Assembly: GCF_900141805.1 (NCBI RefSeq)
Contig: NZ_FQYN01000007.1
Location: forward strand, 1-64,000
Source of the DNA: Hymenobacter daecheongensis DSM 21074
GTDB lineage: Bacteria > Bacteroidota > Bacteroidia > Cytophagales > Hymenobacteraceae
Length of the DNA: 64,000 nt
Direction of reading: 5' to 3'
The notes under the pieces were generated by a model, which worked only from the letters and a program-made list of their open reading frames with translations, was not told where the DNA came from and did no database searches. The position numbers and the translations under genes are program-made. This document shows, piece by piece, positions 32,811-41,499 of the stretch. Each line of letters begins with the position of its first letter. Positions within the stretch are counted from its first letter, which is position 1.

Positions 32811-33011
32811 ATGAATATTGAACTGGAACAGGAAGCGGATGGCCGTTGGCTGGCCGAAGTGCTGGAATTACCGGGCGTACTGGCCTATGGCGCTACCCGC
32901 GAAACGGCGCTGCTCCAAGCGCAAGCCCTAGCCTTGCGCGTCATTGCCGAGCGGCTGGAGCATGGCGAGGTCGTACCGGAGCTGGCGGCCCTGTTTGCGG
33001 TAGCGGCATGA
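32811..33011 (+). CDS. hicB: HicB-like antitoxin
   Basis: 66 residues, short: IELEQEADGRWLAEVLELPGVLAYGATRETAL is the HicB partial RNase H-like fold that neutralises HicA and normally represses the operon. It lacks a clear C-terminal DNA-binding extension, so autoregulation may be weak. The stop overlaps the start of hicA in ATGA. The gene order (antitoxin first) is the reverse of the classic hicAB order. Confidence 0.82.
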   Translation: MNIELEQEADGRWLAEVLELPGVLAYGATRETALLQAQALALRVIAERLEHGEVVPELAALFAVAA

Positions 33012-33220
33012 GCCAGTGGCCAGCTTCCAAGGCCCGTCAAGTATTGGCGGCGCTCTTGCGGCTGGGCTGGCAGCTGAAGCGGCAGTCGGGCTCGCACCGC
33101 ACTTTAGCACGCGAGGGCTGGCCCGATTACGTGTTTGCCTTCCATGATGGAGAGGAAATAGGTCCCGCTATGCTGGCCCGCATTGCCAAACGCACCGGGC
33201 TGGAACCTAAGAATCTATGA
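33008..33220 (+). CDS. hicA: HicA-like mRNA interferase toxin
   Basis: 70 residues from ATG 33008, sharing the ATGA overlap with hicB. The dsRBD-like fold shows LGWQLKRQSGSHRTLAREG with the catalytic His30 in GSH. HicA cleaves mRNA; the neighbouring gene encodes its antidote. The C-terminal GPAMLARIAKRTGL is typical. This is likely a complete type II pair. Confidence 0.83.
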   Translation: MSQWPASKARQVLAALLRLGWQLKRQSGSHRTLAREGWPDYVFAFHDGEEIGPAMLARIAKRTGLEPKNL

Positions 33221-33237
33221 GGTCTTCCAAAAACAAA

Positions 33238-33275
33238 TAAATCCCAGCTGGTAGGCTACCAGCCGGGATTTTCTG
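33238..33275 (+). terminator. Terminator between hicA and the convergent gene
   Basis: Stem atcccagctggtag / ctaccagccgggat with one G-U/A mismatch near the base, followed by a T-rich run. Confidence 0.7.
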
Positions 33276-33301
33276 TTTTTAGCGCAAAGCCAACAGGTAG
33301 C

Positions 33302-33868
33302 TTAGCCGCTGTAGTCGCCGGTAGTGTAGCGCTGGCGGGGCTTGGGCCCTTTGAACTGCTGGCGCTTGGTTTTGCCCGACGATGACAGCCACACGGCCAG
33401 GCCCGCGCCGATGGCCGTCACGGTGGCCAGCTTCATAATCAGGCCCGAGCGGTTGTACTTCCAGTCCACATCGTAGCCTTTTTCGGCCCAGATATTCGGC
33501 ACCTTGCCGTGGGCTAAGTCCTCTACAAGGCCTTCCACCATGTTCACCCGGTCGGCCACCACCAGGGGCAGCCAGTGGCGGTAGCGGTTTTCGCTGTAGC
33601 CGAAGGCAAAGCGGCGAATCAGGCCGCTGAGCCCCTTAGGCGGCTCCGGCGTACCGAACACCGCCGAAACCTGCGGCCGCTCCGATGACTTGAGCAGCTC
33701 AATATCCACGGGCTGCAAAGACTTGGGACGGTGCTTGCTGTCGGGATCCTGCCCCACGTTCATGCGGGCCCGCATGGGGTAAGTGGGGTCGTTTTTGGGG
33801 TCAGCATCCACGCCCCAGCCCTTGATCTGCTTGGGGTCGATGGGCGTATTTACTTTGGTCGTTTCCAT
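33302..33868 (-). CDS. Hypothetical protein with C-terminal membrane segment
   Basis: 188 residues. N-terminal half polar with Pro/Asp (GWGVDADPKNDPTYPMRARM); one predicted transmembrane stretch near residues 148-165 (LATVTAIGAGLAVWL), followed by a basic tail (KTKRQQFKGPKPRQRY). It begins 12 bp after the alcohol dehydrogenase stop, so they form one operon; a small membrane partner of that enzyme is conceivable. Family not recognised. Confidence 0.65.
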   Translation of the reverse strand: METTKVNTPIDPKQIKGWGVDADPKNDPTYPMRARMNVGQDPDSKHRPKSLQPVDIELLKSSERPQVSAVFGTPEPPKGLSGLIRRFAFGYSENRYRHWLPLVVADRVNMVEGLVEDLAHGKVPNIWAEKGYDVDWKYNRSGLIMKLATVTAIGAGLAVWLSSSGKTKRQQFKGPKPRQRYTTGDYSG

Positions 33869-33880
33869 GGTCGGCGGTGC

Positions 33881-35035
33881 TTACTGGTTGACGGTAGGGG
33901 GTATCATCACGGTTTTAATGCAGTTGTCCAGCTTGGCGGAGAACATGCGGTAGCCGTCGGCCACTTCCTCCAGCGGAATGCGGTGGGTGATAAGGCCCTT
34001 AGGATTGAGCGTGCCGTTCTGCACGTGCTCGATCAGGCGGGGCAGCAGGCGCTTCACCGAGGTCTGGTTGCCGCGCATCGTCAGTCCCTTGTTCATCATG
34101 TTGCCGATAGGCACCAGGTTATCCGTCGGCCCATACACGCCCACAATAGACAATACGCCGCCCTTTTTCACCGAGTTGATGGCCCAGTGCAGGGCCGTGG
34201 CCGAGCCGGCCTGCAGCAGCAGCTTGCGGCCCGTGATGGTCTGCAGCGCGTTGCCCTGGGCTTCGGCTCCTACCGCGTCAATCACGCAGTCGGCACCCAT
34301 CCAGTCGGTTATTTTCTTGATGAACATCACCGGATCGTTCATCTCCCGGTAGTTGTAGGCCTCGCAGTAGGAGTAGCTGCGGGCGAAGTCGAGGCGGTAA
34401 TCCTCCTTGTCGATGATGATGACGCGGCCGGCCCCGAACAGCCACGCGCAGCGGGCCGCCATGATGCCGATGGGTCCGGCTCCGAACACCACCACCGTGT
34501 CGCCGGTCTGGATGCCGGCCATCTCGGCGGCCTGGTAGCCGGTGGGCACCACGTCGGTGAGCAGCACGGCATCATCCAGGTCCATGTCAGCCGGAATGAT
34601 GGTGGGGCCCACGTTGGCGTAGGGCACCCGGGCGTACTCGGCCTGGCCGCCGTTAAAGCCGCCGGCCGTGTGCGAGTACCCGAAAATAGCCCCCACGGCC
34701 GTCGATTCGGTGTTCGACTCGTGGCAGTTGCCATACATGCCCTGGCGGCAGAAGTGGCACTCGCCGCAGGCAATGTTGAAGGGCACCAGCACCCGGTCGC
34801 CCACTTTTACCTTGGTCACGTCCTTGCCGACTTCCACGATTTCGCCCACAAACTCGTGGCCGAAGGTGGAGCCCACGCGGGTGTCGGGCACGTTGCCATT
34901 ATACAGATGCAGGTCGGAGCCGCAGATGCAGGTGCGCAGCACCTTCACGATGGCATCCTGCGGATGCTTGATTTCCGGCATGGGTTTCTGCACGGCACGG
35001 ACCCGTCTAGGGCCCCGGTATTCCATTGCGAGCAT
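33881..35035 (-). CDS. Zinc-dependent alcohol dehydrogenase (formaldehyde dehydrogenase-like)
   Basis: 384 residues. Catalytic zinc: CICGSDLH and GHEFVGEI; structural zinc cysteines CGECHFCRQGMYGNC; NAD-binding GAGPIGIMAARCAWLFGAG. The long insert and LTDVVPTGYQAAEMA are typical of the glutathione-independent formaldehyde dehydrogenase/alcohol dehydrogenase subgroup, often annotated for threonine or formaldehyde. The substrate cannot be fixed from sequence. It is divergent from glpD, with about 245 bp between them. Confidence 0.87.
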   Translation of the reverse strand: MLAMEYRGPRRVRAVQKPMPEIKHPQDAIVKVLRTCICGSDLHLYNGNVPDTRVGSTFGHEFVGEIVEVGKDVTKVKVGDRVLVPFNIACGECHFCRQGMYGNCHESNTESTAVGAIFGYSHTAGGFNGGQAEYARVPYANVGPTIIPADMDLDDAVLLTDVVPTGYQAAEMAGIQTGDTVVVFGAGPIGIMAARCAWLFGAGRVIIIDKEDYRLDFARSYSYCEAYNYREMNDPVMFIKKITDWMGADCVIDAVGAEAQGNALQTITGRKLLLQAGSATALHWAINSVKKGGVLSIVGVYGPTDNLVPIGNMMNKGLTMRGNQTSVKRLLPRLIEHVQNGTLNPKGLITHRIPLEEVADGYRMFSAKLDNCIKTVMIPPTVNQ

Positions 35036-35282
35036 AGTAGTTGTGGTTATTGGTGCAGGTAGGACGTTTCTCCGGCTGGGCGTTACCGGTAGCTTCGGGC
35101 CAGCTTGGGCCCAATGCCCGGGCAGAGCAGAGTAGCCTTAGCATACTGTGCAATAATTCTAAAGTTTCAGGCAAGGATACAATAAGTGGTAATATTTTGA
35201 ATATCAAAGCCTTGTCCGGAATAAAACTCCGTTCGCACCAAAGCCTGATCATTTCAGCTTCCTTACCGTTTAACCCACTTCT

Positions 35283-36872
35283 ATGCAAAACGCCAGCCTT
35301 TTCCGCCGCGAAACCCACCTGGCCCGCCTCGCCGAAACGCCGGAGTGGGACGTGCTCATCATTGGGGGCGGGGCCACCGGGCTGGGCGTGGCCGTGGATG
35401 CCGCCAGCCGCGGCTACCGCACCCTGCTGCTGGAGCGCGCCGATTTTGCCCAGGGCACCAGCAGCCGCAGCACCAAGCTGGCGCACGGCGGCGTGCGCTA
35501 CCTGGCTCAGGGCAACGTAGGGCTAGTGCGCGAGGCCCTGCGCGAGCGGGGTCGAATGCTGCGCAATGCCCCGCACCTGGTGCGCCGCCAGGCCTTCGTA
35601 ATTCCGTGTTATCGCTGGTGGGAGCGAGGCTGGTATCTGCTGGGGCTGAAGCTCTACGATATGCTGGCCGGCCGCTTCGGCATCGGCGGCTCCAGGGCGT
35701 TGAGCGCGGCCAAAACCCTGCGCCACCTGCCCGGGCTGCAGCCCGCGGGTCTGCGCGGCGGCGTGCTCTACTACGACGGCCAGTTCGACGATGCCCGCCT
35801 GGCCCTCGCGCTGGCCCGCACCGCCGCCGACCAGGGCGCCACCGTGCTCAACTACATAACCCTTACTGCCCTGCGCAAAGACGCGGCCGGCCGCATAACC
35901 GGCGCCACCGCCCGCGACGAGGAAACCGGCCAGCCCTACGAGCTGCGCGCCAAAGTAGTCGTCAATGCCACCGGCGTGTTCGTGGATGAAGTACTGTGCC
36001 TCGACCAGCCCGCCGCCGCGCCGCTGGTGCGTCCCAGCCAGGGCGTGCACGTGGTGTTGCCCCGGACGTTTCTGCCCGGCCCTGAGGCCCTAATGATACC
36101 GCGCACCCCCGATGGCCGGGTGCTCTTTGCCGTGCCCTGGCAGGGCCGCGTAGTGGTAGGCACCACCGATACGCTGGTAGCCCAGGCCGCCGCCGAGCCC
36201 CGCGCCCTACCCGCCGAAATCGACTTCATCCTGGACAGCGCCGGCCGCTACCTGGCCCGCCCGCCCCAGCGCGCCGACGTGCTCAGCACCTGGGCCGGCC
36301 TGCGCCCACTGGCCGCGCCCTCCACCGCCGGTGCCGCTACCAAGGAGATTTCGCGCAGTCACAAGCTGCTCGTGGCGGCCTCGGGGCTGCTCACCATCAC
36401 CGGCGGCAAATGGACCACCTACCGCCAAATGGCTGAGGACGTAGTGGACCGCGCCAGTCAGCTCGGCCCGCTGCCCGCCCGCCCGTGCCGCACCGCGGAG
36501 CTGCCCCTGCACGGCGCGCCGGCCGCCGGCGCTACGCCAGCTACCAATGATCCGCTGGCCGCCTACGGAACTGACGCCCCGGCGCTGCGGCAGCTGCTCC
36601 AGGAAAACCCCGCCTGGGCCGCGCCGCTGGCTCCCGGCTTTCCATTTCTCCAAGCCGAAGTGGTGTGGGCTGCCCGCCACGAAATGGCCCGCACCGTGGC
36701 CGACGTGCTGGCCCGCCGCCTGCGTTTGCTGTTTCTGGATGCCGCCGCCGCCCAGGCTGCCGCGCCAGTGGTAGCTGCGCTGCTAGCTGCCGAGCTGGGG
36801 CAGGATGAAGCCTGGCAGCAGCAGCAGTTGGCCGAGTTTCGGGCGCTGACCGCCGGGTATTTGTTGCCCTGA
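35283..36872 (+). CDS. glpD: Glycerol-3-phosphate dehydrogenase (FAD)
   Basis: 529 residues. FAD site LIIGGGATGLGVAVDAASRG near residue 25, the family block STKLAHGGVRYLAQGN, and VVGTTDT. It oxidises glycerol-3-phosphate to dihydroxyacetone phosphate and passes electrons to the quinone pool at the inner membrane. The C-terminal domain of the GlpD family is present. No glp regulator or transporter is nearby. Confidence 0.92.
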   Translation: MQNASLFRRETHLARLAETPEWDVLIIGGGATGLGVAVDAASRGYRTLLLERADFAQGTSSRSTKLAHGGVRYLAQGNVGLVREALRERGRMLRNAPHLVRRQAFVIPCYRWWERGWYLLGLKLYDMLAGRFGIGGSRALSAAKTLRHLPGLQPAGLRGGVLYYDGQFDDARLALALARTAADQGATVLNYITLTALRKDAAGRITGATARDEETGQPYELRAKVVVNATGVFVDEVLCLDQPAAAPLVRPSQGVHVVLPRTFLPGPEALMIPRTPDGRVLFAVPWQGRVVVGTTDTLVAQAAAEPRALPAEIDFILDSAGRYLARPPQRADVLSTWAGLRPLAAPSTAGAATKEISRSHKLLVAASGLLTITGGKWTTYRQMAEDVVDRASQLGPLPARPCRTAELPLHGAPAAGATPATNDPLAAYGTDAPALRQLLQENPAWAAPLAPGFPFLQAEVVWAARHEMARTVADVLARRLRLLFLDAAAAQAAAPVVAALLAAELGQDEAWQQQQLAEFRALTAGYLLP

Positions 36873-36913
36873 TGATCGGTAGGAGAATTCAGAAATAGAA
36901 GGCATGCAAGGTC

Positions 36914-37207
36914 ATGTATGGGCTGAGCAAAGGCAAGTACAGTTCCCAGTCATTTTTACTTACTTACATGCAGCCAGCATTTTTCGGCTCACCCTCCTTG
37001 CGAACTGCTATGCTTAATCCCGAAGAAATACTGCCGCAGCCCGAGCCTACAAAACCGGAAAGTCTGGAAGAGTCTATTCTGGAGATGCTCCATCTGTTTG
37101 ACCCTACCACGGCCCTGCACGAGCTGGAGGCGCTGGATGAGCTGGAGCACCAGCCAAACCCGCCTGATGCAGAACCGGGGAAAATCGAAACCCCGCCTCA
37201 GCCCTGA
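36914..37207 (+). CDS. Possible small hypothetical protein
   Basis: 97 residues, Pro/Glu-rich in its C-terminal half (LPQPEPTKPESLEESILEML; QPNPPDAEPGKIETPPQP). The start could equally be ATG 37010 (MLNPEEILPQPEP), which matches the acidic part better. No motif or partner. Low coding evidence apart from an acidic helical pattern in the middle. Confidence 0.3.
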   Translation: MYGLSKGKYSSQSFLLTYMQPAFFGSPSLRTAMLNPEEILPQPEPTKPESLEESILEMLHLFDPTTALHELEALDELEHQPNPPDAEPGKIETPPQP

Positions 37208-37244
37208 AGAGCATTTAGCAGCGGCTTTTAAGCTATGAGCCTGT

Positions 37245-37329
37245 TGTAGAGACGTATACTTGCGTCTTGTCGTTGAATGATAGCCCGTCGAATGGCGCGG
37301 CCGACGAGACGCAAGTATGCGTCTCTACA
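37245..37329. repeat. Inverted repeat (gtagagacgtatacttgcgtct)
   Basis: tgtagagacgtatacttgcg is mirrored at the right end by cgcaagtatgcgtctctaca with few mismatches around a 38-bp loop. A free-standing hairpin. Confidence 0.8.
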
Positions 37330-37368
37330 CCGTTCGATGAACTCAACTGCCTTCTTATCTTTTCGTCC

Positions 37369-37413
37369 AAACACTGAACGCCGCCCTGATAAACAGGGCG
37401 GCGTTCAGTGTTT
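37369..37413. terminator. Bidirectional terminator, 20-bp perfect stem
   Basis: aaacactgaacgccgccctg pairs perfectly with cagggcggcgttcagtgttt over a 5-nt loop. The A/T ends suit termination in both directions, for the upstream small gene and for the convergent fahA. Confidence 0.85.
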
Positions 37414-37430
37414 CAAAGCAAGCGGCTTTG

Positions 37431-38714
37431 CTACAGTAGGTTCGCTGGCAAAACTGTGCCGCGCACCTCGCCGAAGCCCAGGCGCAGGCCCTCGTTTTCG
37501 CAGTAGCCGCGCATGGTTACCGTGTCGCCATCGGCCAGAAACTTGCGCTCCGCGCCGTTGGCCAGGTGCAGCGGTTTGGTGCCTTTCCAGGCCAGCTCCA
37601 GCATCGAGCCGAACGAGTCGGGGGTGTGGCCGCTGATGGTGCCGCTGGCGTACAGGTCGCCGGCCTGCAGGTTGCAGCCGTTGCTGGTCTGGTGGGTGAG
37701 CTGCTGGGCCATGCTCCAGTACATATACCGGAAATTGGAGCGGCAGACCGTGGTTTCGGGGCCGTCGGCGGGCTGAATGGTCACTTCCAGATTAATGTCG
37801 AAGTTGTGCTCGCCGGACTGGCGCAGGTAGAGCAGCGGCTCGGGCTCCTGCTCGGGGCCGGCCACGCGGAAGGGCTCCAGCGCATCGAGCATCACCACCC
37901 ACGGCGACACGCTGCTGCCGAAGCTCTTGCCCAGAAACGGCCCCAGCGGCACGTATTCCCAGCTCTGAATGTCGCGGGCGCTCCAGTCGTTGAACAGCAC
38001 CAGCCCGAAGATGTGCTCCTCGGCGTATTGCAGCGGCACGGGGTGGCCCAGCTCGGTATCCTTGCCGCCCACGAAGGCGACTTCCAGCTCAAAGTCAAGC
38101 TGCTGGGAGGGGCCGAAGGTGGGCGCGGCGGCATCCGGGGCCTTGCGCTGGCCGTTGGGCCGCCGGATAGCAGTGCCCGATACCACGATGCTGCTGGCCC
38201 GGCCGTGGTAGCCGATGGGAATATGCCGCCAGTTGGGCAGCAGCGCGTTGGCCGGGTCGCGGAACATGATGCCCACGTTGGTGGCGTGCTCGATGCTGGA
38301 GTAGAAGTCGGTGTAGTTGGCCGGCTTCACGGGGCGGCGCATCGTCACCTCGCTCTGGCGCACGAGGCAGGTGTGCATGGCCTCCTCGTTGTCGCGCAGG
38401 GCCACGTTGTCGTGGCGCAGCAGCTCCGATACGCGCAGGCGCACGGCCCGCCAGGTGGGCCGGCCCAGGCGGATAAAGGCATTGAGCGAGGGCCGCCGGA
38501 ACACCTTGGGCTGGGTCGGAATGTCGAGGTCCTCGAAGAAGCCGAACTGGCTCACCGCGTACAGATCCAGCACGTAGTCGCCGATGGCCACGCCCACGCG
38601 GGGGCCGCGCTCCGGGGTTTCGAAGATGCCGAAGGGCAGGTTCTGAATCGGGAAATCGTGGCCGGCGGGAATGTCGATCCAGGAGCGTAGCGCGGGGTTG
38701 TTCGGGTTGGGCAT
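37431..38714 (-). CDS. fahA: Fumarylacetoacetase
   Basis: 427 residues, the last enzyme of tyrosine degradation: fumarylacetoacetate to fumarate and acetoacetate. N-terminal SH3-like domain (SWIDIPAGHDFPIQNLPFG) and the FAH catalytic domain with YTDFYSSIEHATNVG (metal ligand region), YHGRASSIVVSG, and LFNDWSARDIQSWEYVP (metal/substrate residues). Full length. No other tyrosine genes are adjacent. Confidence 0.93.
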   Translation of the reverse strand: MPNPNNPALRSWIDIPAGHDFPIQNLPFGIFETPERGPRVGVAIGDYVLDLYAVSQFGFFEDLDIPTQPKVFRRPSLNAFIRLGRPTWRAVRLRVSELLRHDNVALRDNEEAMHTCLVRQSEVTMRRPVKPANYTDFYSSIEHATNVGIMFRDPANALLPNWRHIPIGYHGRASSIVVSGTAIRRPNGQRKAPDAAAPTFGPSQQLDFELEVAFVGGKDTELGHPVPLQYAEEHIFGLVLFNDWSARDIQSWEYVPLGPFLGKSFGSSVSPWVVMLDALEPFRVAGPEQEPEPLLYLRQSGEHNFDINLEVTIQPADGPETTVCRSNFRYMYWSMAQQLTHQTSNGCNLQAGDLYASGTISGHTPDSFGSMLELAWKGTKPLHLANGAERKFLADGDTVTMRGYCENEGLRLGFGEVRGTVLPANLL

Positions 38715-38965
38715 CGGGCGTGGTTGGGGTGGAGGAGGGGCAAAGGTAAACGAGTGGGGGAATCGGCGCGCTGGTTAGGAGAAATCTGCCCGAAGTTTCT
38801 ACCTTGAGCCGCCTCTTTGGCCACGGATTGCTGCTACGGTAGCTTGGGGCTCAGTTGCGGCAAGTTGGTTGCCGTTGATATGATTGCCGCGGGTGGGAAA
38901 TGGCAGAGTTACGGCCATACAGATGTTACCGACAATTCCTAAAGCCCTAGTGAAAATACTCAAAT

Positions 38966-39721
38966 ATGGAAATCATCGACACAAATATTTTATATTATAA
39001 GTTTAAAAATCCGAAATATCATATTGATATTCAAAGCAAGAACATTAGTTCTATTAATGCTCTTGAGTTTTTAAAAAATATTGAGAAAATTAACACAAAT
39101 TCAGCTAAGTATTACATACCTTTGAACAATGGATTAAATTTTCGCTTTGGCATTTCGCTTTCAAAATTTCATAAAAATAGAGCATTCAACAAAAGACTGT
39201 CTGATTATGTAACTTTCGAATTTAATAATGACTTCCCTAGTTATAATTTGTATAATAATCTTTCTATTCAGCAGGTAATTAATAATAAACAAAACGAACT
39301 TTTAAAATCTTCAATAAATTTCCTGGCAAAAGAAGATTTTAAAGATATATATTCTAAATATAATTTTTTAATAGCCTGCAGCTTGAATTGTATTGCTCTT
39401 GAACAAATAGATGTTGACTTAGCTCTAGAGTTGTTAAGCAAGTTTCTGTTAAACCATTCTCTGAAAGATGATTTTAGAAATTGCTGGAATGACTTATTAA
39501 TTGCTTCAATTGCGGTTAATAGAAATATGAATTTGATTTCAAAAGACAAATTGTTAAATAAATTTGTTTCAGAAGAATTTGGAATTAAAGAAAAAAAAAT
39601 AACCAATGAAATAACTGAATATGACTTCTCTTCAAATGAAGTGTCCGAACGGAAGCATGAAAAATTTGAAAGTAAAGGATATATAAACAGAAGTTGGAAT
39701 TATCGATTGAAAACAAAATAG
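38966..39721 (+). CDS. AT-rich PIN-like nuclease domain protein, probably acquired
   Basis: 251 residues. It starts MEIIDTNILYYKF, with Asp5 in the DTN motif of PIN domains; SSINALEFLK (about residues 28-37) fits the second acidic site; CWNDLLIASIAVNRNMNLIS (about 172-191) fits the third, and ISKDK the last. Between the second and third sites is an unusually long insert of roughly 130 residues. PIN domains are Mg-dependent RNases, often VapC toxins; no antitoxin gene is adjacent. Base composition is far more AT-rich than every neighbour (a 60-base sample has under 20 percent G+C). Confidence 0.6.
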   Translation: MEIIDTNILYYKFKNPKYHIDIQSKNISSINALEFLKNIEKINTNSAKYYIPLNNGLNFRFGISLSKFHKNRAFNKRLSDYVTFEFNNDFPSYNLYNNLSIQQVINNKQNELLKSSINFLAKEDFKDIYSKYNFLIACSLNCIALEQIDVDLALELLSKFLLNHSLKDDFRNCWNDLLIASIAVNRNMNLISKDKLLNKFVSEEFGIKEKKITNEITEYDFSSNEVSERKHEKFESKGYINRSWNYRLKTK

Positions 39722-39905
39722 GGATGTTGATAGTAAGAATTATGCATCATGAGGATTGAAGTGAAAATAATAAAAAATAGTTTTTCAATTGAATTTTAGC
39801 AATGATATCGGCTTTTGTGCTTCTATTTTCTGCCTAAACGTAAAGCCCTGAGCCTTTATAGAAGATTTAGCTAGTCTCATTCGGCTGTTATCATAAACTT
39901 ATAAA

Positions 39906-39938
39906 TAAAAAGGGCCAACTACAACAGCCGGCCCTTCC
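39906..39938 (-). terminator. Likely terminator of the NifU-like/Mrp operon
   Basis: aagggcc / ggccctt around a 13-nt loop with T-rich sequence following on the minus strand. A weaker hairpin than others, and well placed after the NifU-like stop. Confidence 0.6.
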
Positions 39939-39959
39939 AAAAAAACAAATAACCAAAAA

Positions 39960-40259
39960 TCACCTAACCTGCCCGGCCGGCTGCTCCTCCATCGGCGTCA
40001 GATTAATAGCCACCACCGACCGGATTTCCGGCACGGCCTTTTTCACCGATTCCTCCACGCCGGCTTTCAGCGTCATCGGTGACATGGGGCAGGTGCCGCA
40101 GGCCCCGAGCAGCTCCAGGTGCAGCACCATATCGTCGGTGATGGTGAGCACGCGCACGTTGCCGCCGTCGGCGGCCAGGTAGGGCCGGATGGTATCCAGG
40201 GCCTGCTCCACGCGGGGCAGCAGCGGGTGATTTTCGACGGCGGCGGTAGGAGAAGTCAT
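39960..40259 (-). CDS. NifU-like iron-sulfur scaffold domain
   Basis: 99 residues from ATG 40259. It is a stand-alone C-terminal NifU domain with the cluster-binding CGTCPMSPMTLKAGVE (CxxC). It should carry a [4Fe-4S] cluster between two subunits and pass it to apoproteins. It is co-transcribed with the Mrp ATPase (41 bp between the genes), itself a cluster-carrier protein, so the pair forms an Fe-S trafficking unit. Confidence 0.9.
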   Translation of the reverse strand: MTSPTAAVENHPLLPRVEQALDTIRPYLAADGGNVRVLTITDDMVLHLELLGACGTCPMSPMTLKAGVEESVKKAVPEIRSVVAINLTPMEEQPAGQVR

Positions 40260-40300
40260 ATGGGAAGTAACTAGCGAAGGCAAGGCGAAGTTCGGGAAAG

Positions 40301-41407
40301 TTAGCGGTTCATCTCCACCACCTGCGTGCGGGGCGCTACGGCATTGCGGATGGAAATCTGCCGGGCCACTTCCTCGGCCAGCTGCTCAAATACGGCTCCG
40401 GCGGCGGTGCCGGGCTGCAGAATGGCCGGCGTGCCCTGGTCGCCGTTTTCGCGGATGCTCTGCACCAGCGGGATATGGCCCAGCAGCGGCACCTCGTGCT
40501 TGTCGGCTAGGGCTTTGCCGCCGCCTTCGCCGAAGATGAAGTACTTGTTGTCGGGCAGCTCGGCGGGCGTAAACCAGGCCATGTTCTCCACCACGCCCAG
40601 CACCGGCACGTTGATCTGGGGCTGGCGGAACATCTGCAGGCCTTTCTGCGCATCGGCCAGGGCTACTTTCTGCGGCGTAGTCACGATGATGGCCCCCGTG
40701 ACGGGCAGCGTCTGCACCAGGGTGAGGTGGATGTCGGATGTTCCGGGGGGCATGTCGATGAGCAGGTAGTCCAGGTCACCCCATTCTACCTCCGTGATGA
40801 ACTGCTTCAGCGCCGACGAAGCCATTGGGCCGCGCCACACGATGGCGCTGTCGGGCGGGGCCAGGAAGCCGATGCTCATGATGCGCACGCCGAACTTGAC
40901 GATGGGCTGAATCAGGTTTTTGCCGTCGGGGGCCTGGTACACGTAGGGCTTCTCGTTTTCGACGCCGAACATGACCGGCATGCTCGGCCCGGAAATGTCG
41001 GCGTCGATCAGGCCGACTTTGGCGCCGCTGTTGGCCAGGGCAATGGCCAGGTTGGCCGTAACGGTGCTTTTGCCCACGCCGCCCTTGCCGGAAGCCACGG
41101 CAATGATGTTTTTGACGCCATTGAGCACAGCCGAGTTGGCGGCCCGGGCGGTAGTCACGCGCGAGGTCAGGTTCACCTTCACCTCCGCGTCCTTGTCCAC
41201 CATCGTATGAATGGCGCGCACGCAGGCGTTGTGAATCAGCTCTTTGAGCGGGCAGGCCGGCGTGGTCAGGATGACGGAAAAAGATACGGTGTTGCCGTCG
41301 ATGTGCACGTCCTCAATCATGTTGAGCGTGACGAGGTCCTTGCCCAGATCGGGCTCCTCCACGTAGCTCAGGGCTTTGAGGACGGCTTCTTTGGTGATGG
41401 TTGCCAT
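40301..41407 (-). CDS. mrp: Mrp/NBP35 family Fe-S cluster carrier ATPase
   Basis: 368 residues from ATG 41407. N-terminal DUF59/MIP18-like domain (residues 1-90; VLKALSYVEEPDLGKDLVTL), then a P-loop ATPase with the deviant Walker A KGGVGKST and DADISGPS, and IDMPPGTSDIHLT. The family carries and transfers Fe-S clusters. The CxxC near the C-terminus typical of ApbC is not evident in the sequence I read, so its mode of cluster binding may differ. Operon with the NifU-like gene. Confidence 0.9.
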   Translation of the reverse strand: MATITKEAVLKALSYVEEPDLGKDLVTLNMIEDVHIDGNTVSFSVILTTPACPLKELIHNACVRAIHTMVDKDAEVKVNLTSRVTTARAANSAVLNGVKNIIAVASGKGGVGKSTVTANLAIALANSGAKVGLIDADISGPSMPVMFGVENEKPYVYQAPDGKNLIQPIVKFGVRIMSIGFLAPPDSAIVWRGPMASSALKQFITEVEWGDLDYLLIDMPPGTSDIHLTLVQTLPVTGAIIVTTPQKVALADAQKGLQMFRQPQINVPVLGVVENMAWFTPAELPDNKYFIFGEGGGKALADKHEVPLLGHIPLVQSIRENGDQGTPAILQPGTAAGAVFEQLAEEVARQISIRNAVAPRTQVVEMNR

Positions 41408-41499
41408 TATAAATCGGTCGGGAAGTGCGGATTCGAAGCACAAAGATAACCCGGAAATGCGGGCGGAGGTTGTAGGGCGGGAGGGAAGCTAAAGCTAGG

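Larger units (their letters stand above)
36873..37430. other. Intergenic region between glpD and fahA
   Basis: Contains a possible small gene (36914-37207), an inverted repeat and a bidirectional terminator. The rest shows nothing else. Confidence 0.4.
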
